A stretch of 64,000 nucleotides of DNA, taken from positions 868,001 through 932,000 of the forward strand of contig CP049016.1 of assembly GCA_004376055.2 (NCBI GenBank). The letters run 5' to 3'. The notes below the pieces were generated by a model. The model worked only from the letters and a program-made list of their open reading frames with translations, had not been told where the DNA came from and did no database searches. The first letter of the stretch is position 1; each line of letters starts with the position of its first letter. Positions 17,768 to 26,529 of this stretch are shown piece by piece. Position numbers and translations under genes: made by a program. This stretch comes from Nitrospirales bacterium LBB_01 (GTDB taxonomy: Bacteria; Nitrospirota; Thermodesulfovibrionia; Thermodesulfovibrionales; Magnetobacteriaceae).

Positions 17768-18786
17768 GTTTTTTTAACGGATAGCCTGCTGGTTTTGTAA
17801 TCGGTGAAAAAAGGATGATCATCCCACCATGAATTCAACTTCATTTCATAGAGAAAGTAAGCAAATTGCTCAGGGTGCAGTCTAACATATTTTGTCAAAA
17901 CAGCCAGGTACTTATCCAGAAGGGTTTCAGAAGTATCGCTTTCCGAAACATCTAATGCAGGCTCAACAACCATTTTTGCTACGCCGTCCCGAAGGTCAAT
18001 GAGAAACACAGGCAGTAGTGCTGTTCCGGTTTTAACGGCAAGTTTGAAGGGGGATATATTAAAATTTACGGTGCGGCCCAGAAATTGTGCCTCTGCCCAC
18101 TTTCTGCCGCCTCGTCCGGTTGAAGGAAACAGTACAACCTCATTTCTTTGCAAAGCAAGCATGACATCTCTCATAGACATATTTCTTAAACCGTTCTTGT
18201 CTCCAATGGGGATGCTTGCATTTATGAAATTTACAGGCATCAGTTTTTCCACAGCCTGAAATTTGGCTTCATTAGCGTACCAGTAAAAACCTTTTCTGGC
18301 TACTGTTGGAGGGTCTCCCTGAATAGCTACCTGGTTAACCCGATAGCCTCTGTAACCGAGAGCCGGCATAACCATCATGTAGGGTCCAAAATGAGAATTT
18401 AATAAGAGCGCCCCTTTGTTTCTTTTAAGAGCGTTGTCAAGGTGCTTTGCCCCCTCAATTGCAATATAGTCTTCAATGTTGCTGCTGTTGATTTTTCGTA
18501 GATAACAGAGTTTTGCCCATGAATTTAACTGGGTTTGAAATACAACATGCAACGTCTCCCGCGTATTGCAGCTATCATCTATTAAGCCTGATTTGTAAAG
18601 CTCCTCAAGTGTTATAATCTTGCGTTGTCTGTTTGATGACATTTGCAGGCGCGCTAAAAACGACATGATTGTATTAACCAACTCAACCGGAAACTCTGAA
18701 AAAAGCAATCTCAAATACCGCCAGTAAAGCCACTTCAGAAAAGCGGCAGGATTTAAAAACCCTCTTATTGTTTGAAGATATGCCAT
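17764..18786 (-). CDS. LpxL/HtrB-family lipid acyltransferase
   Basis: The protein resembles lipid A late acyltransferases, which sit at the inner membrane. Recognisable parts are GALLLNSHFGPYMMVMP, FPSTGRGGRKW, GTALLPVFLIDLRDG and the C-terminal PEQFAYFLYEM. In E. coli LpxL the catalytic signature is His-x4-Asp/Glu. Here the His is followed four residues later by Met (HFGPYM), so the acyl-transfer mechanism or substrate may differ. The frame opens at 18825, but the ATG at 18786 (MAYLQTIRGF) is the more natural start. Neither start has a clear ribosome binding site. Confidence 0.75.
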   Translation of the reverse strand: MAYLQTIRGFLNPAAFLKWLYWRYLRLLFSEFPVELVNTIMSFLARLQMSSNRQRKIITLEELYKSGLIDDSCNTRETLHVVFQTQLNSWAKLCYLRKINSSNIEDYIAIEGAKHLDNALKRNKGALLLNSHFGPYMMVMPALGYRGYRVNQVAIQGDPPTVARKGFYWYANEAKFQAVEKLMPVNFINASIPIGDKNGLRNMSMRDVMLALQRNEVVLFPSTGRGGRKWAEAQFLGRTVNFNISPFKLAVKTGTALLPVFLIDLRDGVAKMVVEPALDVSESDTSETLLDKYLAVLTKYVRLHPEQFAYFLYEMKLNSWWDDHPFFTDYKTSRLSVKKT

Positions 18787-18862
18787 AACGGTATATTCTA
18801 TAACAAAACCTAAACATAAATGCAAATGTTTTATGGGTAATAATTAATGACAAGAACTCAGA

Positions 18863-19102
18863 GAGGGATTGACAGGGCAACCGCATTTAACAGGAAATAA
18901 TAATATATTGCCAATGCAGTGTAGCTTCGCTAAAAAACTGGATTCCTGCCTGCGCAGGAATGACAAAAAAAAGACATATCCTTCCTTGTCATTCCCGCCT
19001 ACGAGCGGGAATCCAGTCCTTTTCTCTAAAAATTCTGCCTTGCAACAGAGAAGTCTTTTGCTGCTTTTTTCTCTAATGCGTTTGCCCTGGAGGGATTGAC
19101 AG
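18863..19102. repeat. Type A miniature repeat flanked by 13-bp direct repeats
   Basis: A type A element (facing palindromes GGATTCCTGCCTGCGCAGGA and ATTCCCGCCTACGAGCGGGA) occupies 18938-19020. The left flank contains ATTGCCAATGCAGTGTAGC, related to the TTGCCTATGCAGTTAAC ends seen at other copies. The 13-base sequence GAGGGATTGACAG occurs at 18863-18875 and again at 19090-19102, enclosing the element. No gene lies between 18787 and 19187. Confidence 0.7.
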
Positions 19103-19123
19103 CTTATGACAAGTAGATATAGC
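19096..19123 (+). promoter_or_regulatory. Probable promoter of the glycosidase/polymerase pair
   Basis: TTGACA (19096-19101) is followed after 16 bp by TATAGC (19118-19123). A strong AAAGGAGG ribosome binding site and the ATG at 19188 lie about 65 bp downstream. The -35 hexamer lies inside the second copy of the 13-bp direct repeat. Confidence 0.45.
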
Positions 19124-19187
19124 ATATATGGCAGTAGTGCAACAGTAATTAAAATCCGACATATAGCCGCAAAGGAGGATAGCATTA

Positions 19188-21215
19188 ATGAACACAAGTG
19201 AGTCACGTATTGCGATGAAGATGTTTTTGTGCTTTGTTGTATTGGCTTGTGCTGTTTATATGCCTGAGTCTGCAATGTCTGAGATGAGGGAGAATCCGCC
19301 TGCACAAAGCACAGTAGATATTAACTCAATGGTAAAACAGGTAAAGGCAGCGCCCACGGATCAGACAACTATGAGGCAGCGTATGGAGGTTCTAACCCAC
19401 TGGGCGCAGAGCATGATGATTAAGGGAGTAAGCGTTGACAGCGTGATTCCACAGGAAAAGGGGAGGCTGCTTGAGTCGCTCTCACAGAACAATCCCTCTG
19501 AGGCCTGTAAGATGATTGACGCCATATATGGCGATGTAGAGAAATTTATCGGCGATGGCAAATACAGCAGCCCCATGGGAAACTCTCCTCAGATGATGCC
19601 GCAAGCCGAGATAGATAAAGTAAGAAAAGAGGTTAAAACTGCTCAAACGAACTCATCCAATGTCAAAGTACGGGTCTTAGCCCTGAAGTCTTGGGCGGAA
19701 TCACTTTCTAAGAAAAACGCCTATGCCGACAAGATATACACAATAGAAACCGATTTGTTCATCAAGGTGCTGCAAAAAGAAAACCCGGAGAAAGCCTACA
19801 GTCTTGTGGATAAGACATTTGCCGATTTAGAGCGGGCAGTGGATCCCCAAACTGACTGGAATGCAGTAAAAGCGGAAAAACACGTGCCGCAGGCAAAAAA
19901 ATTCATCCCTGCCGTCTTGACAGTAAATGCCTCTGAGGTCAGAGTGTCAGAGAGTGTGCCTCATTATGTATCAGGCGCTCAGGTTACTAATTACCCTGCT
20001 GCCTTTGACTCTGGTACCGTACGAGTTGTAAACGGTTTGGTAAATATAAGCGTCGGCTCCGTGCCTGTAATTGTTGAACCCTTAACAAATGCGGGGGCAG
20101 TTTGCACTGCAACTGCAAATAGCTCACCGTTTGGGATTTTAGAGGTAGTGGAGAGGCTTGATAGGTTAGACACGGATTTTTATGCAGGGAAATTTGCTAA
20201 GGATGTCGGCTATAAGTGGCTGCGTTTTATGGGGCCACCCTCTGCCCAGTATATGATATACAAGAGGGGCGGCATGAATTTGCAGGCAGGAGACGCATAC
20301 TTAGCTCATCTAAGCAGCCTCTATGAAAGCGCAATGGGCCGCGGGGTCAGCGCACTTGTAACAATTAATCCCAGCACAGGCGATGCTAAACCTCCGATGA
20401 AGGCAGGGGTGTTTACGCAGGCTGATGTCTCTGGGTACTCAGAATTTCTTAGAGCGCTTATTCGTAAGCTCCCAAAGGTCAAACACTACACGATGGAAAC
20501 CGAGGTTGACGCCTCATGGAACGCCGCTGACTATGCCCTTGCTCTTGCCACTACAAAGAAAGTATTTAATCAGGAATGCCCTGACTGCAAACTTTACACA
20601 GGCGGATACATTAATCCTGTCGGCACTTTTTTTGAAGAGGTGTTTGACAATCTTAAAACTCTAAACGCCAAAAACTCCTTCGATGCCTTTGGACTCTGGC
20701 ACGCCTTTGACTTGTTTCTTGGCGTAAAACGCGGCGATGTAGATAAGTTTGAACTCATAAAAACTCAGTACAAAAAAAGCAGGGAGTTGCTTAACCGCTA
20801 CGGATACACCAACATGCCTGTATTTTTGGGTGAGACAAGTTATCCACACGATACCCATAACCCATTTACAAAGGGTTATTCAGAAGCTAATCAGGCAGCA
20901 AACCTCGTTAAAACCTATACAACAATGATTGGTCTCGGAGCTTTCAGAGTTTTTTGGTCTAATATTCAAGACTACCACTATTATGCTGGCGGGTACAGTA
21001 TTTTTGACTACTCAGGTCTTATCAATAACCCGGGAAACGATGGTGTATCCTCAAAAAAGTTATCCTATTACTCGTATAAAAATCTTGCTCAAAAGCTCAG
21101 TTGTTTTGAGGCGGCAAAAACCTCAGAGGTCAACGCAGGTCCCGGTGTGACGGCTCACAGGTTTGAAAAAGGTGGAAAAGAGCTTTACATTGTATGGGCA
21201 AACAATGCCGATTAA
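19188..21215 (+). CDS. Secreted glycoside-hydrolase-like protein with duplicated N-terminal helical repeats
   Basis: The 675-residue product has a signal peptide (hydrophobic stretch about residues 11-30). Residues about 45-120 and 140-215 are two related helical modules, each with a Lys-Ala-Xaa-Thr start, a [HS]WA[QE]S core and a Pro-x-Glu/Ala-Ala/Lys end. A linker leads to a (beta/alpha)8-type domain. There YTMETEVDASWN and PVFLGETSYP are placed like the acid/base and nucleophile glutamates of clan A glycosidases. It lies 22 bp before an O-antigen-ligase-like gene, so a role in exopolysaccharide trimming or synthesis is likely. The exact family is not assigned. Confidence 0.7.
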   Translation: MNTSESRIAMKMFLCFVVLACAVYMPESAMSEMRENPPAQSTVDINSMVKQVKAAPTDQTTMRQRMEVLTHWAQSMMIKGVSVDSVIPQEKGRLLESLSQNNPSEACKMIDAIYGDVEKFIGDGKYSSPMGNSPQMMPQAEIDKVRKEVKTAQTNSSNVKVRVLALKSWAESLSKKNAYADKIYTIETDLFIKVLQKENPEKAYSLVDKTFADLERAVDPQTDWNAVKAEKHVPQAKKFIPAVLTVNASEVRVSESVPHYVSGAQVTNYPAAFDSGTVRVVNGLVNISVGSVPVIVEPLTNAGAVCTATANSSPFGILEVVERLDRLDTDFYAGKFAKDVGYKWLRFMGPPSAQYMIYKRGGMNLQAGDAYLAHLSSLYESAMGRGVSALVTINPSTGDAKPPMKAGVFTQADVSGYSEFLRALIRKLPKVKHYTMETEVDASWNAADYALALATTKKVFNQECPDCKLYTGGYINPVGTFFEEVFDNLKTLNAKNSFDAFGLWHAFDLFLGVKRGDVDKFELIKTQYKKSRELLNRYGYTNMPVFLGETSYPHDTHNPFTKGYSEANQAANLVKTYTTMIGLGAFRVFWSNIQDYHYYAGGYSIFDYSGLINNPGNDGVSSKKLSYYSYKNLAQKLSCFEAAKTSEVNAGPGVTAHRFEKGGKELYIVWANNAD

Positions 21216-21237
21216 TCTTCAATCTGAGCGCTGAGAT

Positions 21238-22722
21238 ATGTATGAATTTATAAAAGAAAGGCTGAGTTTATCAGATGAAAAAACTTTTCTTGAGATGTTT
21301 TTACTTCTATATGCTCTCGTATCTGCCGTTTCTTTTCTGCTCACTCCGTATGCGCTAATTCCTATAATATTGATACCAGTATTGTTTTTAACGATACTGA
21401 AGCCTGAGATATTTCTTGCGCTTACATTTCTAACCGTTTACATTCAGCACACGGCACTTAAGTTTATGTTTAGCGCAGGCGACATAATGGAGTATCCAAT
21501 TTACATGATTTTTTTATTTCTGACGCTCATTTCCTGGATATTAAAAAAGGCCATACACAAAGAGACAAAGAGACAAATTAGTCCGCTTGATGCGCCGCTT
21601 TTAATCATTTTTTTGGCTGAGACCATTACTTTACTATGGACACCAAACCTTGAACTGGGGCTGCACTTTTTTGCTATGCTCACCTGCAATGCCATCACAT
21701 TTTATCTTATTACGGCTATTGTTAATGATGAGAAATCCTTGAAAAACGCAGTTATCACAATTGCAGTTTCCACATTCATAATTATAATATCCGTTATAGT
21801 TTCAAAGTACTATGTCAAAAGAATAGATATGACTTTGGCTAAGGGCGTGACACTCGGTTTTTTTGGAATCGAGCAGGTGGACAAAAGACCAATGGGACTT
21901 GCCGGAGGTCCTCCCGCTTCTGAGCTTATAGTAATGGTTATTTTGGTCTTTGCTCCGATTGGTTTTAGATATAAGGGGTTAAAAAACAATTTATTTTTTA
22001 TTGCAACCCTATCAGCGTTCTATGCAATTGGTATTATGGCAGTTCGTTCGGCTTTAGCAGCAGCTATTATAGGCATTATTTTGCTTATCTACCTTCATCC
22101 GAGGACCAGGGAAAAGTTCATTCGCAATGCCCTGAAATATGTAGTCAGCATAGGGCTTGTAGTGGTGTTTTTGACCCCTGGTTTTATAGACAGAGTGCTG
22201 ATGGGTTTTGGTTATACGGAAAAACTCTGGTTTACTCCGACCAAAACCCCAGCTAGCACTGAGTTTCTTAGCTCAAGCACTCAGGGTGTTGCAGGGGTTA
22301 ATACCCGTTGGTTGATATGGAAATCCGGGTTTAAACACTTTGCGGAAAATCCATATACGGTTTTAGTAGGGATAGGAATGAGCGGTTTTGTTTATATCTC
22401 TAAGTACACTGCTACTGAGACCCACGGGCTAGTGCTGTCTTTTCTGTTTGACATGGGACTGATAGGTATTGTGCTTTTTCTGTATCTTTTGTGGAAAATC
22501 GTTTATTCAATGAAAGAAATATATAAGCGTATGGACGGCTCACTCACCGCTGACATTGCGCTGGGCTCTGTTGTTTCAGTTATTGCGGTGTTGGGAGTAG
22601 ATGAGCTTGTATGGGGAGATTTGACCTCCGTCTCCTCAAGATACAGTTGGTATGTTTTAGCCTTCCTTGCAGCTTCTTATAACGTTTTAAAAAACAAACA
22701 ACTAACTCATACCGACAACTAA
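21238..22722 (+). CDS. O-antigen ligase / polysaccharide polymerase-like membrane protein
   Basis: This is a 494-residue polytopic membrane protein with about eleven hydrophobic segments. Between late helices is a large periplasmic loop (about residues 320-400) containing GVAGVNTRWLIWKSGFKHF and ENPYTVLVGIGMSGF, followed by THGLVLSFLFDMGLIG. This is the layout of the Wzy/WaaL (O-antigen ligase) superfamily, in which the loop carries the catalytic residues. The neighbouring secreted glycosidase-like gene supports a polysaccharide function. The glycan is unknown, and no glycosyltransferases are in the window. Confidence 0.8.
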   Translation: MYEFIKERLSLSDEKTFLEMFLLLYALVSAVSFLLTPYALIPIILIPVLFLTILKPEIFLALTFLTVYIQHTALKFMFSAGDIMEYPIYMIFLFLTLISWILKKAIHKETKRQISPLDAPLLIIFLAETITLLWTPNLELGLHFFAMLTCNAITFYLITAIVNDEKSLKNAVITIAVSTFIIIISVIVSKYYVKRIDMTLAKGVTLGFFGIEQVDKRPMGLAGGPPASELIVMVILVFAPIGFRYKGLKNNLFFIATLSAFYAIGIMAVRSALAAAIIGIILLIYLHPRTREKFIRNALKYVVSIGLVVVFLTPGFIDRVLMGFGYTEKLWFTPTKTPASTEFLSSSTQGVAGVNTRWLIWKSGFKHFAENPYTVLVGIGMSGFVYISKYTATETHGLVLSFLFDMGLIGIVLFLYLLWKIVYSMKEIYKRMDGSLTADIALGSVVSVIAVLGVDELVWGDLTSVSSRYSWYVLAFLAASYNVLKNKQLTHTDN

Positions 22723-22800
22723 ACTAACCCACATCTACAGCAGTTTTTAGCCTTGTGTGCACAGAGTAACCGTCCAGCTAACTTTTAAGATAGTCTGCGG

Positions 22801-23196
22801 CTACTCTGCAAAGTTATATTTTTTAAGCAGGTCAAGTAATTTGTTCTTGTCAATGGGTTTTACGAGATAATCTGTGCATCCCCATTCAAAGGCTTCATCC
22901 TTTTCCTCCTGAATGTCATACGCTGTAGTCATGATGATTTTAACTCTATGGTCCTGCTCAATGCCGGCTTTTTTCTCAATTTCCCTTATATCCTTAAGGG
23001 CCTGCTGACCGTCCATCTCAGGCATCATGATATCCATACAGATGAGATCATAGGGATGTTCTTCTTTCCATGCGTGAACAAAGGCTTCTATCGCCTCATG
23101 CCCGTTGATTGCAACATCACAGTCCCCATATCGTGACATTATCCTTTGTAAAAGAGTCCTGCTTCTGAACTCGTCCTCTACCACTAAGGCTTTCAT
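22801..23196 (-). CDS. Single-domain response regulator (CheY-like)
   Basis: The product is a 131-residue receiver with VVEDE, the phosphoacceptor in LICMDIMMPEMDGQQAL, a Thr in IIMTTAYD and Lys in DYLVKPIDK, so all switch residues are present. There is no output domain. The frame is open to 23286, but the ATG at 23196 has GGAGGAAATC immediately upstream and starts the domain correctly (MKALVVEDE). It is the last gene of the kinase operon, 16 bp after the hybrid kinase, and probably receives or passes on its phosphate. Confidence 0.92.
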   Translation of the reverse strand: MKALVVEDEFRSRTLLQRIMSRYGDCDVAINGHEAIEAFVHAWKEEHPYDLICMDIMMPEMDGQQALKDIREIEKKAGIEQDHRVKIIMTTAYDIQEEKDEAFEWGCTDYLVKPIDKNKLLDLLKKYNFAE

Positions 23197-23212
23197 GTGA
23201 TTTCCTCCATAC

Positions 23213-24457
23213 TTATTGTGTTTGTCTTTGTAGTTGTACCGTAAACATGGCACCCGCATCTGTACTGCTAACGTACAGCTTGCCATTCATATAGCTTTCT
23301 ATTATAAGTTTAGACATGTATAGACCTATCCCTATGCCGTCGCTTTTTGTCGTAAAATAGGGTTCAAAAATTCTGTCCCGTACCGAGTCGGAAATTCCCT
23401 CTCCATTGTCTTTGATACTTACGCATAATGAATCCTCTTTTTCACTAAACTCTATTATGATTTCGCCGTTTTCGCCATGCAAACAGCTGCCGCTCACTCG
23501 CTTTGAAAAAATTGCATCTTTGGCATTATTTAAAATGCTAAGGATTACTTGTTTAAACTCACCAGGGTAACCCTCTGTCATATACGAGTTCGGTTTAAAA
23601 CCGCTTCCGTCAGCCTTACGGGTTATTATATCTATTTGGTTATTTTCAAGCTGGCTTTTCACAAGAGCAACCACATTGTCCAACGCTTCTTTAATATCAA
23701 ACACTATCTTTGTATCCGAGGGTCTGCAAAAATTACTGAAATCGGATATTGTTTTTGACATTAGGTTAAGCTGCTCCATAGTATCACTGGACATTTTCTT
23801 CACATATTCGTCGTTAATTTCGCCAAACGTGGAGGCCTCATCAAGGTCCTGAATCAGTAAGCCTATGATATTTAACGGCTGTCTCCAGTGATGGGCAATA
23901 TTAAACATCATCTCTCCCATGGCCGCAAGTTTAGACTGCTGAATTAACATATGCTCTCTGTGCCGGCCTCTTTCCACCTCTTCTTTAACCTTAAGCTTAA
24001 GGGATTTGTTTAACTCCTCTAACTGCCGTGATTTCTCCCTTAGCTCCCTCTCCATCCTGTGCTTATACACGGCCATTTCTATGGCATACCTTAACTCGGT
24101 TCTTTCAAACGGTTTAACCAGATAACCAAATGGCCCGGAACCCTTTGCCCTTTGAAACGTGTGTTCGTCAGTGTGGGAGGTCAGATACACTACCGGAATA
24201 TCGTAAAGTTCTCTTAATTTCTCGGCCGTCTCTATGCCGTCCATTTTACCGTGCAGCAGGATGTCCATAAGAACAACGTCAGGTCTGTTGTCCTCTGCCC
24301 GCCTAAGAGCCTCTTCGCCGGAGAGAATCACCCCTGTTACGGTAAGCCCCATATCCTCAAGCACGTTTTGGAGATTGGTTGCTATTATCCACTCATCCTC
24401 AACAACCATTACGCGTGTCTCAGACAATTCACTTAGCTTATTAATATTAATGTCCAT
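23213..24457 (-). CDS. Receiver-histidine kinase hybrid
   Basis: The 414 residues start with a receiver domain (VMVVEDEWII, phosphoacceptor in VVLMDILLHGKMDG, Lys in GYLVKPFER). A coiled coil (about 135-175), a DHp helix with IAHHWRQPLN (phosphorylated His) and an ATPase domain (NNAKDAI N-box, DNGEGIS G1, GIGIGLYMSKLI G2) follow. No membrane segment or PAS domain is present, so the protein is cytoplasmic. A receiver in front of the kinase suggests a phosphorelay from the membrane kinase encoded upstream. The two genes are separated by a 350-bp repeat block. Confidence 0.93.
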   Translation of the reverse strand: MDININKLSELSETRVMVVEDEWIIATNLQNVLEDMGLTVTGVILSGEEALRRAEDNRPDVVLMDILLHGKMDGIETAEKLRELYDIPVVYLTSHTDEHTFQRAKGSGPFGYLVKPFERTELRYAIEMAVYKHRMERELREKSRQLEELNKSLKLKVKEEVERGRHREHMLIQQSKLAAMGEMMFNIAHHWRQPLNIIGLLIQDLDEASTFGEINDEYVKKMSSDTMEQLNLMSKTISDFSNFCRPSDTKIVFDIKEALDNVVALVKSQLENNQIDIITRKADGSGFKPNSYMTEGYPGEFKQVILSILNNAKDAIFSKRVSGSCLHGENGEIIIEFSEKEDSLCVSIKDNGEGISDSVRDRIFEPYFTTKSDGIGIGLYMSKLIIESYMNGKLYVSSTDAGAMFTVQLQRQTQ

Positions 24458-24511
24458 ACGGGTTGCACCTATGATAACACAAAAGAGTATTTATTTTGTC
24501 AATATAGTCAC

Positions 24512-24785
24512 CTTATACCGAGTTGCGCTCAAAGATATTAATAAAAACTGGATTCCTGCCTTCGCAGGAATGACAAAGAGAGTTGTAATACCGAGTTGCG
24601 TTCAAAGACATAAATAAAAAACTTGATTCCTGCCTACGCAGGAATGACAAATAAGGAAAAGGAATGACAAAGGAACGACTAAAGATTACGCCCCTTTGTC
24701 ATTCCCGCCTACGAGCGGGAATCCAGTCCTTTCTCATCACCATTATATTACCTTTTGGAAGCTAACGAAGTTAGGCGATTGGATG
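24512..24785. repeat. Composite repeat block: nested type A elements with two copies of the terminal sequence
   Basis: The gap 24458-24804 holds no gene. TATACCGAGTTGCGCTCAAA (24513-) and ATACCGAGTTGCGTTCAAAG (24591-) are two direct copies of the terminal repeat, each followed by a palindrome of the GGATTCCTGC type. The facing palindrome ATTCCCGCCTACGAGCGGGA ends near 24725, followed by a type C segment, GCTAACGAAGTTAGGCGAT. The arrangement looks like one element inserted into, or duplicated within, another, between two genes of one signalling cluster. Confidence 0.75.
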
Positions 24786-24804
24786 CGGCTTGGTATAGGG
24801 GGAA

Positions 24805-26529
24805 TTATGTAACGGTTTTTGTTTCGATACAATTAAGCTCTATTGTAAAACTTGCTCCGTTGTGTGTATTTTCAGCGTATATTTTGCCATTTAAGTTGTT
24901 TTCAATAATTACCTTTGCCATATATAATCCAATCCCTGTGCCCTGGCTTTTAAATTTCGTGGTAAAATAAGGTTCAAAAACCCTGTGCTTTATATCGTCA
25001 GGGATTCCCTTGCCGTTGTCGCTTATTTTGACAATTGCCTTACCGTCTGCCTTTGCAAAATCTATATCTATAATTCCATTATAAGGCGTTTCCAAACTAT
25101 ACCTGGCTTTTTCCTTAATAGAGTCTGAAGCGTTGTTTATGAGTATGATTATAACCTGCTTGAACTCGTTTTTGTAAATATCGGCATAGAGCCTGCTGTC
25201 TGTATGAGTTGGCAAGCGCTCTGATGCGATGCTGTAAACTTTACGGTTAATATTACAGGATATTGCGTTACGCTTAAGCTCTGGAGAGACAATGGATACT
25301 GCCTCCTCTACGACCTCTACAATATCACACTGTTCTTTTTCCTTGTCAGGTTTGAAAAAATCCATGAAATCGTCTATAGTCTTCGACATATATATTAGTT
25401 GCTCGTTTGACTGTTTAATGTTATCGTAAAAGTAGTCCTTATTAAGTTCCTCGTAATCGTATGTGTCTTGCAAGTCTAAGGATAAAGCTTTCAGGTTGTT
25501 TAGCGGCTGACGCCAATGATGGGCTATAGAGCTTAACATCTCTCCCATAGAGGACAGCCTGGATTGATAAATCAGGATTTTCTCCTGTTCCCTCTGCTTA
25601 TTTATCTCCGTATTTACCCTGTCGTCGAGAGTCCTGTTTAATTCCATTACTGCCTCTTCGCTCTTAATACGCAGCTCTATTTCCTCCTGCAGGGTGGAAA
25701 CCATTGCTTTTAGTTCAGCTGTCCGGTCGTGCACCTGTTTGCCCATTTCGTTAAAAGCCTGTGCCAGTTCGAATATCTCATCCCTAATGTGTGATTGTGT
25801 AACCGCTATGCGGCCACTGTTACTATAGTTTCTGACATTGTCAGTCAGTTCTTTTATAGGCATGGTTATAGTCCTTACGACAAGATATGCCGCCAACAAT
25901 CCAATTAATAAAAATATCACACCAAGCGAGAGACTTTTATATATCAATTTAAGCCGCTCATTTTTAAACTCATTTTTCCACATTCTTATGTGAGCGTAGC
26001 CTATGATGACATCGGTTTTATCTGCTTCAAAGACACTTAAAGGTTCAGTGTCCCCTTCAGGATTATTATAACTTGAATAAACTGGAGCCCAAAATTCAAA
26101 GTCTTTGTCGGTTTCTAAATAATACGACAACATTTTGTTTTGTATTTTCTTAAATTGTTCGTTAACTGCCTGTGCGTTGTCATTAAATTCAGGGATTTTT
26201 AATTTGCCGATATTTACGAACTTTTTTAAGATCAGCTTTCCTTTAGCGTTATAAATGGAGACAAAAAAGACGTTCTTACGCTTCGTTACCGCCTCTATGG
26301 AGGCATCCAGAAGTTTTTCGCTTTCAGAAAAAACTCCTAATCTGCAATTGTAAGCAAGAAGCTCTATAAGCAAAGTCCCCTCCCGTATGATATTTTTCTT
26401 CAGCAGCTCCATTTGATTATAAATAAAGAAGGTAAACAGAGTTGTGCACAAAAAAACGATAAAAATCGTAGAGAGGACAAATATCCGTACGCTTAATTTT
26501 TCTCGATATAGTTTTGTAAATGATTCCAT
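24805..26529 (-). CDS. Membrane sensor histidine kinase with HAMP domain
   Basis: The 574-residue product has a membrane helix (about 14-36) and a periplasmic sensor of about 160 residues. A second helix (about 200-222) leads to a HAMP segment (about 220-275), a coiled coil, a DHp helix with IAHHWRQPLNN and an ATPase domain with NNASDSI, DNGKGIP and GTGIGLYMAKVI. It ends in ELNCIETKTVT. Its ATG overlaps the stop of the upstream binding-protein gene (TGATG), so the two are translationally coupled. That suggests the binding protein presents a ligand to this sensor. Confidence 0.93.
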   Translation of the reverse strand: MESFTKLYREKLSVRIFVLSTIFIVFLCTTLFTFFIYNQMELLKKNIIREGTLLIELLAYNCRLGVFSESEKLLDASIEAVTKRKNVFFVSIYNAKGKLILKKFVNIGKLKIPEFNDNAQAVNEQFKKIQNKMLSYYLETDKDFEFWAPVYSSYNNPEGDTEPLSVFEADKTDVIIGYAHIRMWKNEFKNERLKLIYKSLSLGVIFLLIGLLAAYLVVRTITMPIKELTDNVRNYSNSGRIAVTQSHIRDEIFELAQAFNEMGKQVHDRTAELKAMVSTLQEEIELRIKSEEAVMELNRTLDDRVNTEINKQREQEKILIYQSRLSSMGEMLSSIAHHWRQPLNNLKALSLDLQDTYDYEELNKDYFYDNIKQSNEQLIYMSKTIDDFMDFFKPDKEKEQCDIVEVVEEAVSIVSPELKRNAISCNINRKVYSIASERLPTHTDSRLYADIYKNEFKQVIIILINNASDSIKEKARYSLETPYNGIIDIDFAKADGKAIVKISDNGKGIPDDIKHRVFEPYFTTKFKSQGTGIGLYMAKVIIENNLNGKIYAENTHNGASFTIELNCIETKTVT

